Counted from the stretch's first letter, positions 17,074 to 26,032 are shown. The stretch: 33,915 bases of DNA from CAYJAZ01 sp964371865 (GCA_964371865.1 CAYJOR010000027.1:1-33915), one strand, 5' to 3'. Translations and numbers: made by a program. Notes: generated by a model not told the origin, from the sequence alone.

Positions 17074-19566
17074 CTATATCGTAGTATGCTGAGTGCGAGA
17101 GATTAAATCGTTCTGTAAATCCTTAGAAAGCTCGGTGAAGTATGCGCTGTAACCGGCGATTCTTACAATCAGACCTTTGTAATTTTCAGGCTCTTCTTGT
17201 GCTTTTATAAGGGTTTCACGGTTGATAACGTTGAACTGAATGTGCCAGAGACGTAAATCAACAAACGATCTTATCAAATCAACAAGTTTTGCAGTTCCTT
17301 CTTCGCCTTCAAGACAAGATGGGGTGAATTTAATATTAAGTAAGCGTGCAGCTCTTTGACTCATAGAATAGTTTTTAGAATTGAAGTTAGACATTAAAAT
17401 TGCGGTAGGCCCGTTCATATCTGCACCGTGAGAAGCAGAAGAGCCGTCAGAAAGCGGAGTCCAAGCATAACGACCGTTTGGAGTAGCAGATACTACACGA
17501 CCAAATGGAACGTGAGATGTGAAAGGCACCATTCTGAAATCACAACGAATTCCAAGTGTTGGAGCATATTTTTTGCTGAATTCTTGGGCTAAGGTATCGA
17601 TTCTCAATCCAATTTCATCAGCGTATTCATTATCGTTACCATAACGAGGAGCATTTATAAGGAGGTTATGAATTTCTTCTTTACCTTCAAAGTTTGCTTC
17701 AAGAGCGTCAATAAGTTCGTTCATGCTGATTTTATGCTCTTCATAAACTACTTTTTTTACAGCGGATAAAGAATCGATAGTTGTACTGTAACCTAGACAC
17801 TCAAAATAACCAAGGTTTAGACCACCTTCGTAACTGTGATCTTGATGAAGGTCAACGCATTCTTTTGTAGCAAGGATGTGAAGAGCATCTGAAACAGGAG
17901 TTGCAAAGTGTTTTGCTCGTGTTTTAATAATATGATATTGTTGGAAAAATGCGTGCCTCATTAGATATTTTTGTTGAGTTGCATACGCATTCCAAAACTC
18001 ATCAAATGTAGTGAAAGAGCGCGGGTCACCAGTTTCAACGGTAAGAAGTTCATCACCGTATTTTTTCATACGTCCATTATAGAGTACAAGTTCAACAGCA
18101 GCGGCAAAGTTCATTTGAGCATGACCGCTTGTATAGGTATCAACCTTAGGCATACGGATTTCAGCGCAACCGGAGGCAACATAATCATAAGCGTCAGCTA
18201 AAGGAGCACCCTTAGCAAGATGAAGAGGGATAATTTCTTCATCGTTGAGAAGTTTAGGGAAACCACAACCTTGCTTAATCATTTCGGCTACTTCATAAAG
18301 ATATTTAGCTGGTGCTCTTGTATGAATACGCGCTGCTAAATCTGGATAGTGAAGAGGACATTCTTTTTTTGATTGCATAATAAGATAGGTTAATTCGTTG
18401 GTTGCATCACGCCCATCTATAGTTTGCCCGCCAACCGTAACTGCTTCCCAGTGAGAATAACCTTCGTGAGTTGCTTTATTGTATGGTGTAATTGCAAGAT
18501 CAAGACACTGAGCCATGTTTACCCACATACAATGGAATAATTCTATTGCTTTGTCTTTATTCAAGATTCCTTTTTCAATATCAGCTCTATAATAGGATAT
18601 AAATAGCTGATCCATTCTTCCGTTAGTTGGATTAGCACTGATTTTTTGTTCTAGTCGTGCAAATGCTTGAGCAAACCAATGAGATTGAAGAGCTTCGTGG
18701 AAAGTACGAGGAGGATTTTCAGGTACATACTCACAATTTTCTGCAATAAGAAGAAGTTCTTTTTTGCGGAAGAGATCGCTCTCTTTTTCAGCAAGTTCAC
18801 GAGCTAAAGCTGCATGTCTTTTTGCCCAGGTGATTATTCCTTCACTCACTAAAACCATAGCTTCGAGGAATGGTCTGTCATGACATTGTTGATAAGGATT
18901 ATCAGGATCTAGAGCATCAATGCGGTCTTGAGCTTCTTTTTTTATTCCGCCAAAACCTAATTTAAGGAGTCGTTCGTAATCAACACACCATTGTAAGCTT
19001 GAACGATTTGAAGCAGTTTCACAACAAATATAACGTGAAAGATATCCACCTGCATCATCATAAGCGAGACGATGAGATTCTTTGCTCATGCTTTTATTTA
19101 GTTCTTCGTGAAAAGTTTTTCCTTTCCAATAAGGAGAAATGATTTCTTCAACTAATTTAGCATCTTCTTCTAAAACTTCAAAAGGTGCAGCTTCATGCCC
19201 AGGAAGTTCTTTCATTGCTTCTGCTTGATAGTCTCCATCAAGTTCAGGGTAGAGAAGACCATATCGTGAACCTTGTTTTCCACAACGTCCAACAATAAGT
19301 TGATTATCATCAATATAAACATCAATATTTTCAGCAATATGTTTTAAAGCTTTTGCAAAACGTAAAACTAAAAGTTCACCTTCGGTTTCTTTCATAGATT
19401 CAGTAAAAAGCACTGCACGTTGAACATCTATAAATGGGCGTTTGCCATCAAACACTTCAGTAAGCTTGTAAAGGCGTGGATGTTTTTTCTTATAAATATC
19501 TTCGTTTCCTTTAATGTTGGACAAAATATATTCTTCTTGTCCGCTACATATACATCCGTCTCTCAT
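17074..19566 (-). CDS. Glycyl radical enzyme of the sulfonate-lyase type (GRE3)
   Basis: 830 aa and complete. Catalytic Cys467 and Glu469 lie in ASGCAEIRMPK, glycyl radical Gly805 in VRIAGYSAYF, and Arg188, Gln192 (SNRSSLQW) and Arg678 (DFRMVPF) match the sulfonate-binding residues of IslA-type enzymes. It resembles GRE1 more than GRE2 (TSHVPFG and LSDGSSASHGAD are shared), but pocket positions differ: Asn187 where GRE1 has Phe, Ala468 instead of Thr after the Cys, and TPYNKATHEGYSHWE instead of SPTGGAFNEGYAHWE. A second sulfonate of similar size is the best guess; it could also be a divergent IslA. It has its own sigma-54 promoter and an upstream perfect TTGCAA palindrome. GGAGG precedes the ATG. 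Confidence 0.8.
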   Translation of the reverse strand: MRDGCICSGQEEYILSNIKGNEDIYKKKHPRLYKLTEVFDGKRPFIDVQRAVLFTESMKETEGELLVLRFAKALKHIAENIDVYIDDNQLIVGRCGKQGSRYGLLYPELDGDYQAEAMKELPGHEAAPFEVLEEDAKLVEEIISPYWKGKTFHEELNKSMSKESHRLAYDDAGGYLSRYICCETASNRSSLQWCVDYERLLKLGFGGIKKEAQDRIDALDPDNPYQQCHDRPFLEAMVLVSEGIITWAKRHAALARELAEKESDLFRKKELLLIAENCEYVPENPPRTFHEALQSHWFAQAFARLEQKISANPTNGRMDQLFISYYRADIEKGILNKDKAIELFHCMWVNMAQCLDLAITPYNKATHEGYSHWEAVTVGGQTIDGRDATNELTYLIMQSKKECPLHYPDLAARIHTRAPAKYLYEVAEMIKQGCGFPKLLNDEEIIPLHLAKGAPLADAYDYVASGCAEIRMPKVDTYTSGHAQMNFAAAVELVLYNGRMKKYGDELLTVETGDPRSFTTFDEFWNAYATQQKYLMRHAFFQQYHIIKTRAKHFATPVSDALHILATKECVDLHQDHSYEGGLNLGYFECLGYSTTIDSLSAVKKVVYEEHKISMNELIDALEANFEGKEEIHNLLINAPRYGNDNEYADEIGLRIDTLAQEFSKKYAPTLGIRCDFRMVPFTSHVPFGRVVSATPNGRYAWTPLSDGSSASHGADMNGPTAILMSNFNSKNYSMSQRAARLLNIKFTPSCLEGEEGTAKLVDLIRSFVDLRLWHIQFNVINRETLIKAQEEPENYKGLIVRIAGYSAYFTELSKDLQNDLISRTQHTTI

Positions 19567-19612
19567 AATAGAAAGCCTCCAAAATTATTTACAGTTTGTA
19601 TGTATCTGGTGT

Positions 19613-19630
19613 AAGCATAGATTGTGCCAT
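19613..19630 (-). promoter_or_regulatory. Sigma-54 promoter of GRE3
   Basis: The minus strand reads ATGGCACAATCTATGCTTAC: a TGGCAC -24 box and GC -12 box separated by 10 bases, about 47 bases before the start codon. Confidence 0.8.
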
Positions 19631-19683
19631 GATGTAAATAATCAATAATTTCAATCAGTAAAAATGTTTTAAAAATAAAAAAA

Positions 19684-19725
19684 AGAACTGCACGCTAAAA
19701 AATGACTCTTTCTTAGTGCAGTTCT
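19684..19725 (-). terminator. Rho-independent terminator of the GRE4/activator operon
   Basis: AGAACTGCAC and GTGCAGTTCT pair perfectly, with an inner CTAA/TTAG extension, and the minus strand continues into a T-run. It ends the operon whose last gene is the atypical activase-like gene. Confidence 0.8.
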
Positions 19726-19745
19726 AAAGGGGAGCTAGTATTATG

Positions 19746-19761
19746 ATTGCAAATTTGCAAT
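19746..19761. promoter_or_regulatory. Perfect TTGCAA palindrome upstream of GRE3
   Basis: ATTGCAAATTTGCAAT is a perfect 16-base palindrome. It lies one base beyond the stop codon of the activase-like gene and about 118 bases upstream of the GRE3 -24 box, a normal sigma-54 enhancer position. Confidence 0.75.
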
Positions 19762-19762
19762 G

Positions 19763-20689
19763 TTACTGAAAGTTAAGTGCTATAGAATAGTTACTAAATA
19801 TTTCTTGATAGTACTCAATAGGTCGATTAATATTAGATTTTGTATCGGAATAGAGACATGGTCTACCGAGTTGAGTATATTTTTCTTCTCCATTTGAATG
19901 ATAAAAGAATATAGTATGCTCTTTTACGTTGTTTCGAGAAAGGAAAAGAGCGAGTTCTTGTAAACTTGTTTGATCATCGTTATAGCCTGGAATGATAACT
20001 GTCTGACTTTTGCATTCTAAATCGGGAAATTTATTTAGCGTGTTTGTGAAGTTTGAGAGTATACGAGTGTTATCTAACCCTGTGCCATTTTTATGTTTAA
20101 TTGCGTCAAAATGTTTTATGTCGTAATAGAGAGTATCTATTTTTTGCAAAATTGCAATAACAGAAGGGTTATCTAAATCGAAGAATCCCGATGTTGAAAT
20201 TGCGACAGGAATATTTTCTTCAATAAGAGCGTCAACAAGCGCAAGAGTAGCATTTGGACGCATAAAAGGTTCACCGCCGCTTATTGTGACTCCATCAATG
20301 AAGTCTCTGTCTTTATTGACAATTTCAATACATTCAGCAGGAGTGTAATTACTCCCGATTCCAAAAAGCGCTTGAGCTGGACAGACATTAAAACATTTTC
20401 CGCAACCATTGCAAAGTTCTCTATCTATGCCGATTGTATTGTTTTTTGTGGCATATATAGCATCATGAGGACAAGATTTAAGACATTTTCCACATTTTTC
20501 GTGTCCTATACATTTATCAGAAATATACATTAAGTCTGCATTTGTTTTATGTAGTTCAGGATTACAACACCAAGCACAACGTAAGGGGCATCCCTTAACG
20601 TAAATACTTGTTCTTACGCCATTTCCTTCAGATAAACTGAAGTGCTGTATGCCGCCTAAAAAGAGTTTAATTTGATTGTTGTTTATCAT
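19763..20689 (-). CDS. Atypical activase-like radical SAM protein
   Basis: 308 aa. It has the activase architecture: CPLRCAWC (CX3CX2C) for the SAM cluster, then two ferredoxin-like motifs (CIGHEKCGKCLKSCP and CNGCGKCFNVCP), and GGEPF. It departs from the three canonical activases here: SLSEGNGVRTSIYVKGC instead of SVHDGPGIRTLVFLKGC, and DFIDGVTISGGEP instead of FYARSGGGMTLSGGEP. It may act on a different partner protein or a non-GRE target. It is the last gene of the minus-strand operon, 11 bases after the sigma-54 activator, with AAAGGAG overlapping the preceding stop. An exact TTGCAA-N2-TTGCAA palindrome lies inside the gene. Confidence 0.82.
   Translation of the reverse strand: MINNNQIKLFLGGIQHFSLSEGNGVRTSIYVKGCPLRCAWCCNPELHKTNADLMYISDKCIGHEKCGKCLKSCPHDAIYATKNNTIGIDRELCNGCGKCFNVCPAQALFGIGSNYTPAECIEIVNKDRDFIDGVTISGGEPFMRPNATLALVDALIEENIPVAISTSGFFDLDNPSVIAILQKIDTLYYDIKHFDAIKHKNGTGLDNTRILSNFTNTLNKFPDLECKSQTVIIPGYNDDQTSLQELALFLSRNNVKEHTIFFYHSNGEEKYTQLGRPCLYSDTKSNINRPIEYYQEIFSNYSIALNFQ
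20144..20157. promoter_or_regulatory. Intragenic TTGCAA palindrome (activase-like gene)
   Basis: TTGCAAAATTGCAA, a perfect palindrome, lies within the coding sequence and encodes part of AILQKI. It matches the sites in the regulatory regions. Confidence 0.45.
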
Positions 20690-20700
20690 TTTTATCTCCT

Positions 20701-22608
20701 TTAAACGTCATTTTTTTCTTGTGCACTTATTCCATATTGAGTCATTTTTCGCCAGAGAGTAGAAAAGTGTACATTTAGAGTTACAGCAGCATCTTGTAAG
20801 GTATTATGAGAATCTATCACTTTTCTTATGTAGATAGCTTCAAGCTTTTGGCTAGCTTCCTTAAGAGGTAAGAATTTTTTTGAATCAAATAGCTCTAAGA
20901 TATCATCTTCTAGTGGTGAAAGAGTTTCTCTTGTCTGCTGAAAACTATCAGACCTTGCAATGTTGCTTTCTATTTGATTTTCTTGATAAAATTCTTCTTT
21001 GCGAAGTGATTCTAAGCTAGGTTGTATAGCGAGAGGTAAATCTTTTAAGGTAATATTTTCACCTTCCGACATAACAAGCATCCACTCCATGATATTTACA
21101 AGTTCACGAGTGTTACCTGGAAAAGAGTACTGTATAAGCCAATGTAAAACCTGAGAATCTATTTTTTTATTTTGACCTAAACGAACATTACTCTTTCGTA
21201 AAATATCATAAGTCATAGCTCTAACATCTTCTTTGCGTTCTCGCAATGGTGGAATATTTAGAGGAATTACATTTAATCTATAAAATAAATCTTTTCTGAA
21301 TAGGCCAGTTTCTATATCTTCTTCAAGATTTCTGTTTGTAGCAGCAATTATTCTTATATCTACAGAAATTCTTTTTGTTCCGCCAACTCTAACAAATGAT
21401 TTTAATTCAATAACTTCAAGAAGTTTTACTTGTAATTGAAGTTTTAGTTCTCCAATTTCATCAAAGAAAACAGTACCATTTTGAGCGGATTCTATAAGTC
21501 CTATTTTTCCTTGTTGAGATGCCCCTGTAAAAGCACCTTTTTCATATCCAAAAAGTTCACTTTCCATAAGAGCTTCTGGTATGGCTCCGCAGTTTATAAC
21601 AACAAAAGGTTTATCCTTTCTAGGGCTTTGCGAGTGGATTATAGATGCAAGCATACTTTTACCAACGCCTGACTCACCTTGCAGTAATACCGCGCTATTG
21701 ACTTGACTGACCTTAATTGCTTGACGAACGAGCATACACATGGATTTACTTTGAATGATAAAACCCATTTCTTTACATATATCAGCTATTTCGTGGTCAG
21801 TTTCATCTAGAGAGAGAGGGGGTGGGATTTCTGCATTATCTTGTTTGACATTGAAGATTTCTTGATGAGGAGTAAAATTATCATTTTTTTGAAACGACGA
21901 CTTATGTACAATACCTATAATGTTGGATAAATTACCTTTTTTATCAAAAATAGGAAGAGCAGATGTCCTAATAAAGTTTGTATTTTCATCAGAAATTTGA
22001 TTTGTAACTTTACTCTGAGTTTGTAACACTTCTTTTAAAGAGGATAATAGCTTTGCTGGATCACGACGTAACTTATCAATATGTCTACCAATAAGAGCCT
22101 GACTTCCAACTAAAGCCATTTTCTCGTATACGCTATTTACTCGAGTAACTATACCTGAAGAATCAATAATTATGAAAGCATCGTTACTTTGCTCAAGCAC
22201 AGTAGTGTATTCAGTATCAAGGGCAGAAAAATAACTGAGTTTTTTCAGTATATTTTCGTGCATAGAAAAATCTTGAATAATACAAAGAGCACCAATTGTT
22301 TCAAAACTATGCACAATAGGGATACGATAAATAAACGTATCTTCATCATCATTATTTGCATAAAGACTATGATGTGCTTGGCCAGAAGCAAGAACGCGCT
22401 TTACTTCAACCCATTCATCAGGAAGGATATCTGAAAGTGGCATTCCTTTAATAAGGGTAGAGTCCGCTTCATAGATTGTTCTTGCGCTGTAATTAGCTGT
22501 AAGGATTATACCTTTACTGTCAATAACTAAAAATCCATAAAAAATAGAGTCGAGGATTTGCTCTAAATGTTGCAGGGGGATATGTGTGAGTGATGGATAC
22601 TTTAACAA
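20701..22608 (-). CDS. Sigma-54-dependent activator, PAS-PAS-AAA+-Fis
   Basis: 635 aa. Two PAS domains (residues about 13-115 and 133-238) precede a complete AAA+ domain: Walker A GESGVGKS 311-318, GAFTGA 358-363, Walker B TVFFDEI 379-385 and SFPGNTREL near 495. A low-complexity linker (525-565) and a Fis-type helix-turn-helix (about 597-625) follow. The start is a TTG nine bases beyond the GRE4 stop, with AGGGGG overlapping that stop; no ATG lies nearby in frame. The tight spacing to GRE4 and to the activase-like gene suggests they act together. It is the best candidate to bind the TTGCAA-N2-TTGCAA palindromes and drive the sigma-54 promoters of GRE2, GRE3, the second activase, the orphan DctP operon and the transketolase operon. 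Confidence 0.92.
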   Translation of the reverse strand: MLKYPSLTHIPLQHLEQILDSIFYGFLVIDSKGIILTANYSARTIYEADSTLIKGMPLSDILPDEWVEVKRVLASGQAHHSLYANNDDEDTFIYRIPIVHSFETIGALCIIQDFSMHENILKKLSYFSALDTEYTTVLEQSNDAFIIIDSSGIVTRVNSVYEKMALVGSQALIGRHIDKLRRDPAKLLSSLKEVLQTQSKVTNQISDENTNFIRTSALPIFDKKGNLSNIIGIVHKSSFQKNDNFTPHQEIFNVKQDNAEIPPPLSLDETDHEIADICKEMGFIIQSKSMCMLVRQAIKVSQVNSAVLLQGESGVGKSMLASIIHSQSPRKDKPFVVINCGAIPEALMESELFGYEKGAFTGASQQGKIGLIESAQNGTVFFDEIGELKLQLQVKLLEVIELKSFVRVGGTKRISVDIRIIAATNRNLEEDIETGLFRKDLFYRLNVIPLNIPPLRERKEDVRAMTYDILRKSNVRLGQNKKIDSQVLHWLIQYSFPGNTRELVNIMEWMLVMSEGENITLKDLPLAIQPSLESLRKEEFYQENQIESNIARSDSFQQTRETLSPLEDDILELFDSKKFLPLKEASQKLEAIYIRKVIDSHNTLQDAAVTLNVHFSTLWRKMTQYGISAQEKNDV

Positions 22609-22617
22609 AATGACCCC

Positions 22618-24957
22618 CTATAAGGCTCTAAGATAATTTGTATTTAATCCATGTTTTTGCATGGAGGGAAAAACACTATTGTGATGATTATGCTCATCAC
22701 AAAAATGTAGCTGTAAGAACCAGTGTTTTTGTTTGCACCAAGTTTGTAAAATTTTATAAAGGGCTGATTTGCCAGTAGATGTTTTATAAATATATGTAGG
22801 TAAATCAAGGTAAAGAACTCTTGCACCGCGCGCCATGAGACTATTATCTTTACTATTTTTTAAAGATGTTAGCACAAGGCTTGGTATTGGAAAGTCTTCT
22901 TGCTTTACTGGCGAAAAACCATAATTGAAAGCTTGACCTGCCAATCTTCCGTCGGGAGTAGCTCCTGTTACTCTACCCATTGCTAAGTGAGCAGCTACAG
23001 GTACGTAAAATAACATAGGATTTTTTCCATTTCTATCTTTATGGCTTTGACAAAAATTCACCATGGCAGAATCAAGAGCATAAGCAAGTTTGTCAGTTCT
23101 TTCATTAACTGTTCCAAATTTGCAAACTTGCAAACATTCTTCACGAATACTTTCATTATTTTCAAAGTTATTTCGTACAACATCTAACAATTGAGAAAGA
23201 GTATATTTTTTCTTTTCAAAAACAAGTTCTTGTATAGCTGCTAACGAGTCGATAAGATTAGCAAATCCTATAGCCCCGATATTGCCACCACTTTGCAATT
23301 CTGAAAAACCACCGAGAGTAACATCTTTTCCGTCTCTCATAGCCAAGTCATGTAAAGAGGAAAGATAAGGAGCTGAAAAATAGTTTTTACGTATGCTATC
23401 AGCTAAATCTTGTTGTTCTGCAACCTTGCTAAGTAGAAAGTTCAATTGAAGTAATAAGCTTTCCCATAATTGACTAAACGTATTAAATTCATCATAATTT
23501 CCAGTCGTTAGTCCAACTATTTCCATCTTTGAGGCTGAAGTTGCACCATTATAGAGAGCCATTTCTAAAACGGCAAGAAGATTTATCCAAGTTGTGCCTG
23601 TGAAGTATGTGTCTTTATTTATCATTCTTGCTTCTGAAAAACCGCTTCCGCAGTAATCAAGAGCTTCTTCTAGACTTCCTCCACGTTTTATCAGTAATGG
23701 AATAATTTCTTCATCGTTTAAAAATACAGGAGATTTATGAGAATTTACAAGTTTTTCACAGAGATATTCTAAAAAAACTTTTGGAGAATTTTTATGTATA
23801 CGAATACCTAACCATGGAAAATCTAAAGGAAAATCTAGAACAGAGTCTAGAACTAAATTTGTAAGTTTATTAGTTGCATCAGAGCCATCTGAAAGTTGAC
23901 CTGCAATAGTTGTAAACTCCCAATGTAAATGATCTTGATACATTTTACTTCCAACTGGAGTTGGATTTAAGCGTACACATTGAGCTATATTTAGCCACAA
24001 ACATTGAAGAATTTCTTTTGTTTGTTCATCAGTGAGATCATTTTCTGTTTTATCTTTTGTGTAAAATGGATATAAAAATTGATCCACTCTGCCATTGCTG
24101 ATATGCCCACCGTGACTTTGTTCAATTCTTGAAATTAATTGTGCAAACCATTGAGCTTGCACAGCTTCTATAAAATTACGTGCTGGGTGATATGGCACAT
24201 GACTACAGCGTTTTGCAATTGCTTGAAGTTCTTTTTGTCTATTGATATCGTTAGAATTTTTTGCAAGTTCAAGTGCTTTTTCTGCATGCCGTTCTGCAAA
24301 AGTTTTTATACCTTGACAAAGTATAATTATACTCTGATAAAATTTTATTTTATTATTTTCATCTATATTATTAGAGTCTTTAGATAGTTTTTCAAGATGT
24401 TCTTGTGCATCTTTCTCAATCCCGACAAAACCAATTTCTAGAATTTTTTTGTAATCTAAAACCCATTGAAGTGAGTGACGAATTGTTGCTGTTTCTGAAA
24501 TGATAAAGCGTGGTTCAGAGTTTTCATTATCAGCAAACATTATTTTTTTTGTAGCCTTGGGAAGTTGAGGATAAAATTCCTCTCTAAATGTATTTCCTTT
24601 CCAAAATGGGAGAATTTCTTCCATAATTACAGTATAATCTTCTTTTGAATAAGGTAAGTGCTCAGCACCTTCAAAACTTTTTTCAAGTTCTTGATTTGCA
24701 AAAAGGCTAGCATCTAGTTCTGGATAAAAAATACCGTATTTTCCAGCACCTGAAAGTCTGCCGACAATAAGTTCTTGTGGTAAAATTGTTATTGGAATGT
24801 TTTCCATAACTGCAACCATTGCTTTAGCCCAGCGTAAGACTAAGGGTTCACCTACGGTTTCTTTCATTGAAAGAGTAAAATATTTTGCCCTGTAAATACT
24901 AAGATGTACAGGTTGTTGCATGTTTTGATCAATAAGAAATGCGATTCTATCGGTCAT
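22618..24957 (-). CDS. Catalytically degenerate glycyl radical enzyme homologue (GRE4)
   Basis: 779 aa, clearly homologous to GRE1-3 (MKETVGEPLVLRWAKAM, RHSLQWVLDYKKIL, HLHWEFTTIAGQ, NLIDSLAAIQELVFE). Active-site features are missing. The catalytic Cys is Phe440 in GSGFSEARM (Glu442 remains; a Cys sits four residues earlier at 436). The third sulfonate Arg is Phe650 (LFYVPV). The whole RIAGYSAYF loop and C-terminal helix are replaced by an unrelated, shorter tail in which Gly770 (KHGLNTNY) is only a doubtful remnant. Arg160 and Gln164 are kept, so it might still bind a sulfonate. The N-terminus is about 28-42 residues shorter than its paralogues. No frame near the end encodes the lost loop, so this is not a simple frameshift. 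The gene is intact and tightly packed between an activase (27 bases) and a sigma-54 activator (9 bases). A sensor or regulatory role is inferred. Confidence 0.85.
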   Translation of the reverse strand: MTDRIAFLIDQNMQQPVHLSIYRAKYFTLSMKETVGEPLVLRWAKAMVAVMENIPITILPQELIVGRLSGAGKYGIFYPELDASLFANQELEKSFEGAEHLPYSKEDYTVIMEEILPFWKGNTFREEFYPQLPKATKKIMFADNENSEPRFIISETATIRHSLQWVLDYKKILEIGFVGIEKDAQEHLEKLSKDSNNIDENNKIKFYQSIIILCQGIKTFAERHAEKALELAKNSNDINRQKELQAIAKRCSHVPYHPARNFIEAVQAQWFAQLISRIEQSHGGHISNGRVDQFLYPFYTKDKTENDLTDEQTKEILQCLWLNIAQCVRLNPTPVGSKMYQDHLHWEFTTIAGQLSDGSDATNKLTNLVLDSVLDFPLDFPWLGIRIHKNSPKVFLEYLCEKLVNSHKSPVFLNDEEIIPLLIKRGGSLEEALDYCGSGFSEARMINKDTYFTGTTWINLLAVLEMALYNGATSASKMEIVGLTTGNYDEFNTFSQLWESLLLQLNFLLSKVAEQQDLADSIRKNYFSAPYLSSLHDLAMRDGKDVTLGGFSELQSGGNIGAIGFANLIDSLAAIQELVFEKKKYTLSQLLDVVRNNFENNESIREECLQVCKFGTVNERTDKLAYALDSAMVNFCQSHKDRNGKNPMLFYVPVAAHLAMGRVTGATPDGRLAGQAFNYGFSPVKQEDFPIPSLVLTSLKNSKDNSLMARGARVLYLDLPTYIYKTSTGKSALYKILQTWCKQKHWFLQLHFCDEHNHHNSVFPSMQKHGLNTNYLRAL
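23120..23133. promoter_or_regulatory. Intragenic TTGCAA site (GRE4)
   Basis: TTGCAAACTTGCAA lies in the GRE4 coding region, encoding part of LQVCKF. It is an exact TTGCAA-N2-TTGCAA match. Confidence 0.4.
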
Positions 24958-24984
24958 AGTTTTCTCGTTTTGTTTAGTTTCGGA

Positions 24985-25881
24985 TTACGAGCTAAATACT
25001 TCTTTTGCCAAATTTTTTAATTGTATAATCTTTTCTTCTTCTATATTGTCTTGTTTTAGGGTGTAATCTTTATCTAAATAGCTGTATTTTATAGTTCCTG
25101 CTTTGTGGTACGGAAGCAGTTCAAAATTACAAGCATTTATATTTTTAGCAATTTGTGCTATTTCTGAAATTACTTTTTCTGAATCATTTACTGATGGAAT
25201 AAGTGGTGTTCTTATATGAATTTTAAGTTTTGGAAAATTATTACGTAACGCTTCTAAATTTGAAAGAATTTGAGTATTATCTACAGATGTGAACTGTTTA
25301 TGAATATCAGAATTTGAATGTTTTATGTCAAATAACACATAATTTGCAAAATTGCAAGCTTCCAATAGAACATCTTGAGAAGTGTATCCGCAGGTTTCTA
25401 TTGCACGATTAATTCTTCTCTCGTAAGCTTCTTTCAAAAGTGCAATTGCAAATTCTGATTGAAAAAGAGGCTCGCCTCCTGATAGAGTTATTCCACCACC
25501 GGAGCGAGCATAAAAAATATTATCTTGTTCAACCTTATCAATGACTTCGTTTACAGTCATTATGTCTCCATAGCAAACAAGAGCATTTGGTGCGCAAATT
25601 TCAACGCATTTTTTGCACAGATTACATTTTGCTCTATTAATATGAACTTTATTTTCATAAAAAGATAAAGCCCTAACAGGGCAAACTTCAACACATTTTT
25701 TACATGATAAACAAGAACTTTGCTTATATGCAATCTCAGGTTGATATGCTTGAGATTCAGGATTTGAACACCAAGCACATTTAAGAGGGCAACCCTTTAG
25801 AAATACAAGAGTACGAATACCCGGTCCATCGTGAATCGAGTATTTTTGTATATTAAAAACAATACCTTGATTATTATTCAT
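24985..25881 (-). CDS. Canonical glycyl radical enzyme activase next to the dead GRE
   Basis: 298 aa radical SAM activase with all expected motifs: HDGPGIRTLVFLKGC, CPLKCAWC (CX3CX2C), two CX2CX2CX3C ferredoxin motifs (near residues 58 and 87) and SGGGITLSGGEP. It lies 27 bases upstream of GRE4, which has no recognisable glycyl-radical site. Its real substrate may therefore be GRE2 or GRE3, or it may bind GRE4 without radical installation. An intragenic TTGCAA palindrome lies at 25344. It is preceded by a structured 163-base gap after the orphan DctP gene. Confidence 0.87.
   Translation of the reverse strand: MNNNQGIVFNIQKYSIHDGPGIRTLVFLKGCPLKCAWCSNPESQAYQPEIAYKQSSCLSCKKCVEVCPVRALSFYENKVHINRAKCNLCKKCVEICAPNALVCYGDIMTVNEVIDKVEQDNIFYARSGGGITLSGGEPLFQSEFAIALLKEAYERRINRAIETCGYTSQDVLLEACNFANYVLFDIKHSNSDIHKQFTSVDNTQILSNLEALRNNFPKLKIHIRTPLIPSVNDSEKVISEIAQIAKNINACNFELLPYHKAGTIKYSYLDKDYTLKQDNIEEEKIIQLKNLAKEVFSS
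25344..25357. promoter_or_regulatory. Intragenic TTGCAA palindrome (activase)
   Basis: TTGCAAAATTGCAA lies within the activase gene, encoding part of ACNFAN. It is identical to the copy at 20144 but in another reading frame. Confidence 0.45.
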
Positions 25882-25941
25882 TATATCCTCAAACTATAAA
25901 AAAAATTTCAGTACCTTGACGTAAAAGGAAATAATTGTTTT

Positions 25942-26032
25942 AGAGTGCCTCATTCCTTTCCGACGAGGTACGAGTCGGAAAGAAATGGGGATTCTCAAGG
26001 GAATTATTCCCTTGAGCCGTCGGAGACACTCT
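25942..26032 (+). repeat. Two-hairpin structured intergenic element, copy 1
   Basis: Hairpin 1 is CTTTCCGAC / GTCGGAAAG with a 9-base loop GAGGTACGA (25956-25982). Eleven bases later comes hairpin 2, CTCAAGGGAATTATTCCCTTGAG (25994-26016), then CCGTCGGAGACA. An outer AGAGTG/CACTCT pair closes it. A second copy at 30462-30534 keeps loop, spacing and tail while stems differ by compensating changes. Confidence 0.65.

Noticed and set aside
22550..22750. Frameshift as the cause of the missing glycyl loop in GRE4
   Set aside because: None of the three minus-strand frames around the GRE4 end encodes an RIAGYS-like segment, and the downstream activator starts nine bases after the stop, leaving no room for a lost C-terminus.
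23638..23640. Sequencing error explaining the Cys-to-Phe change (TGT to TTT)
   Set aside because: A single base could do it, but the Arg-to-Phe change and the absent glycyl loop are independent, so an error alone does not explain the gene.
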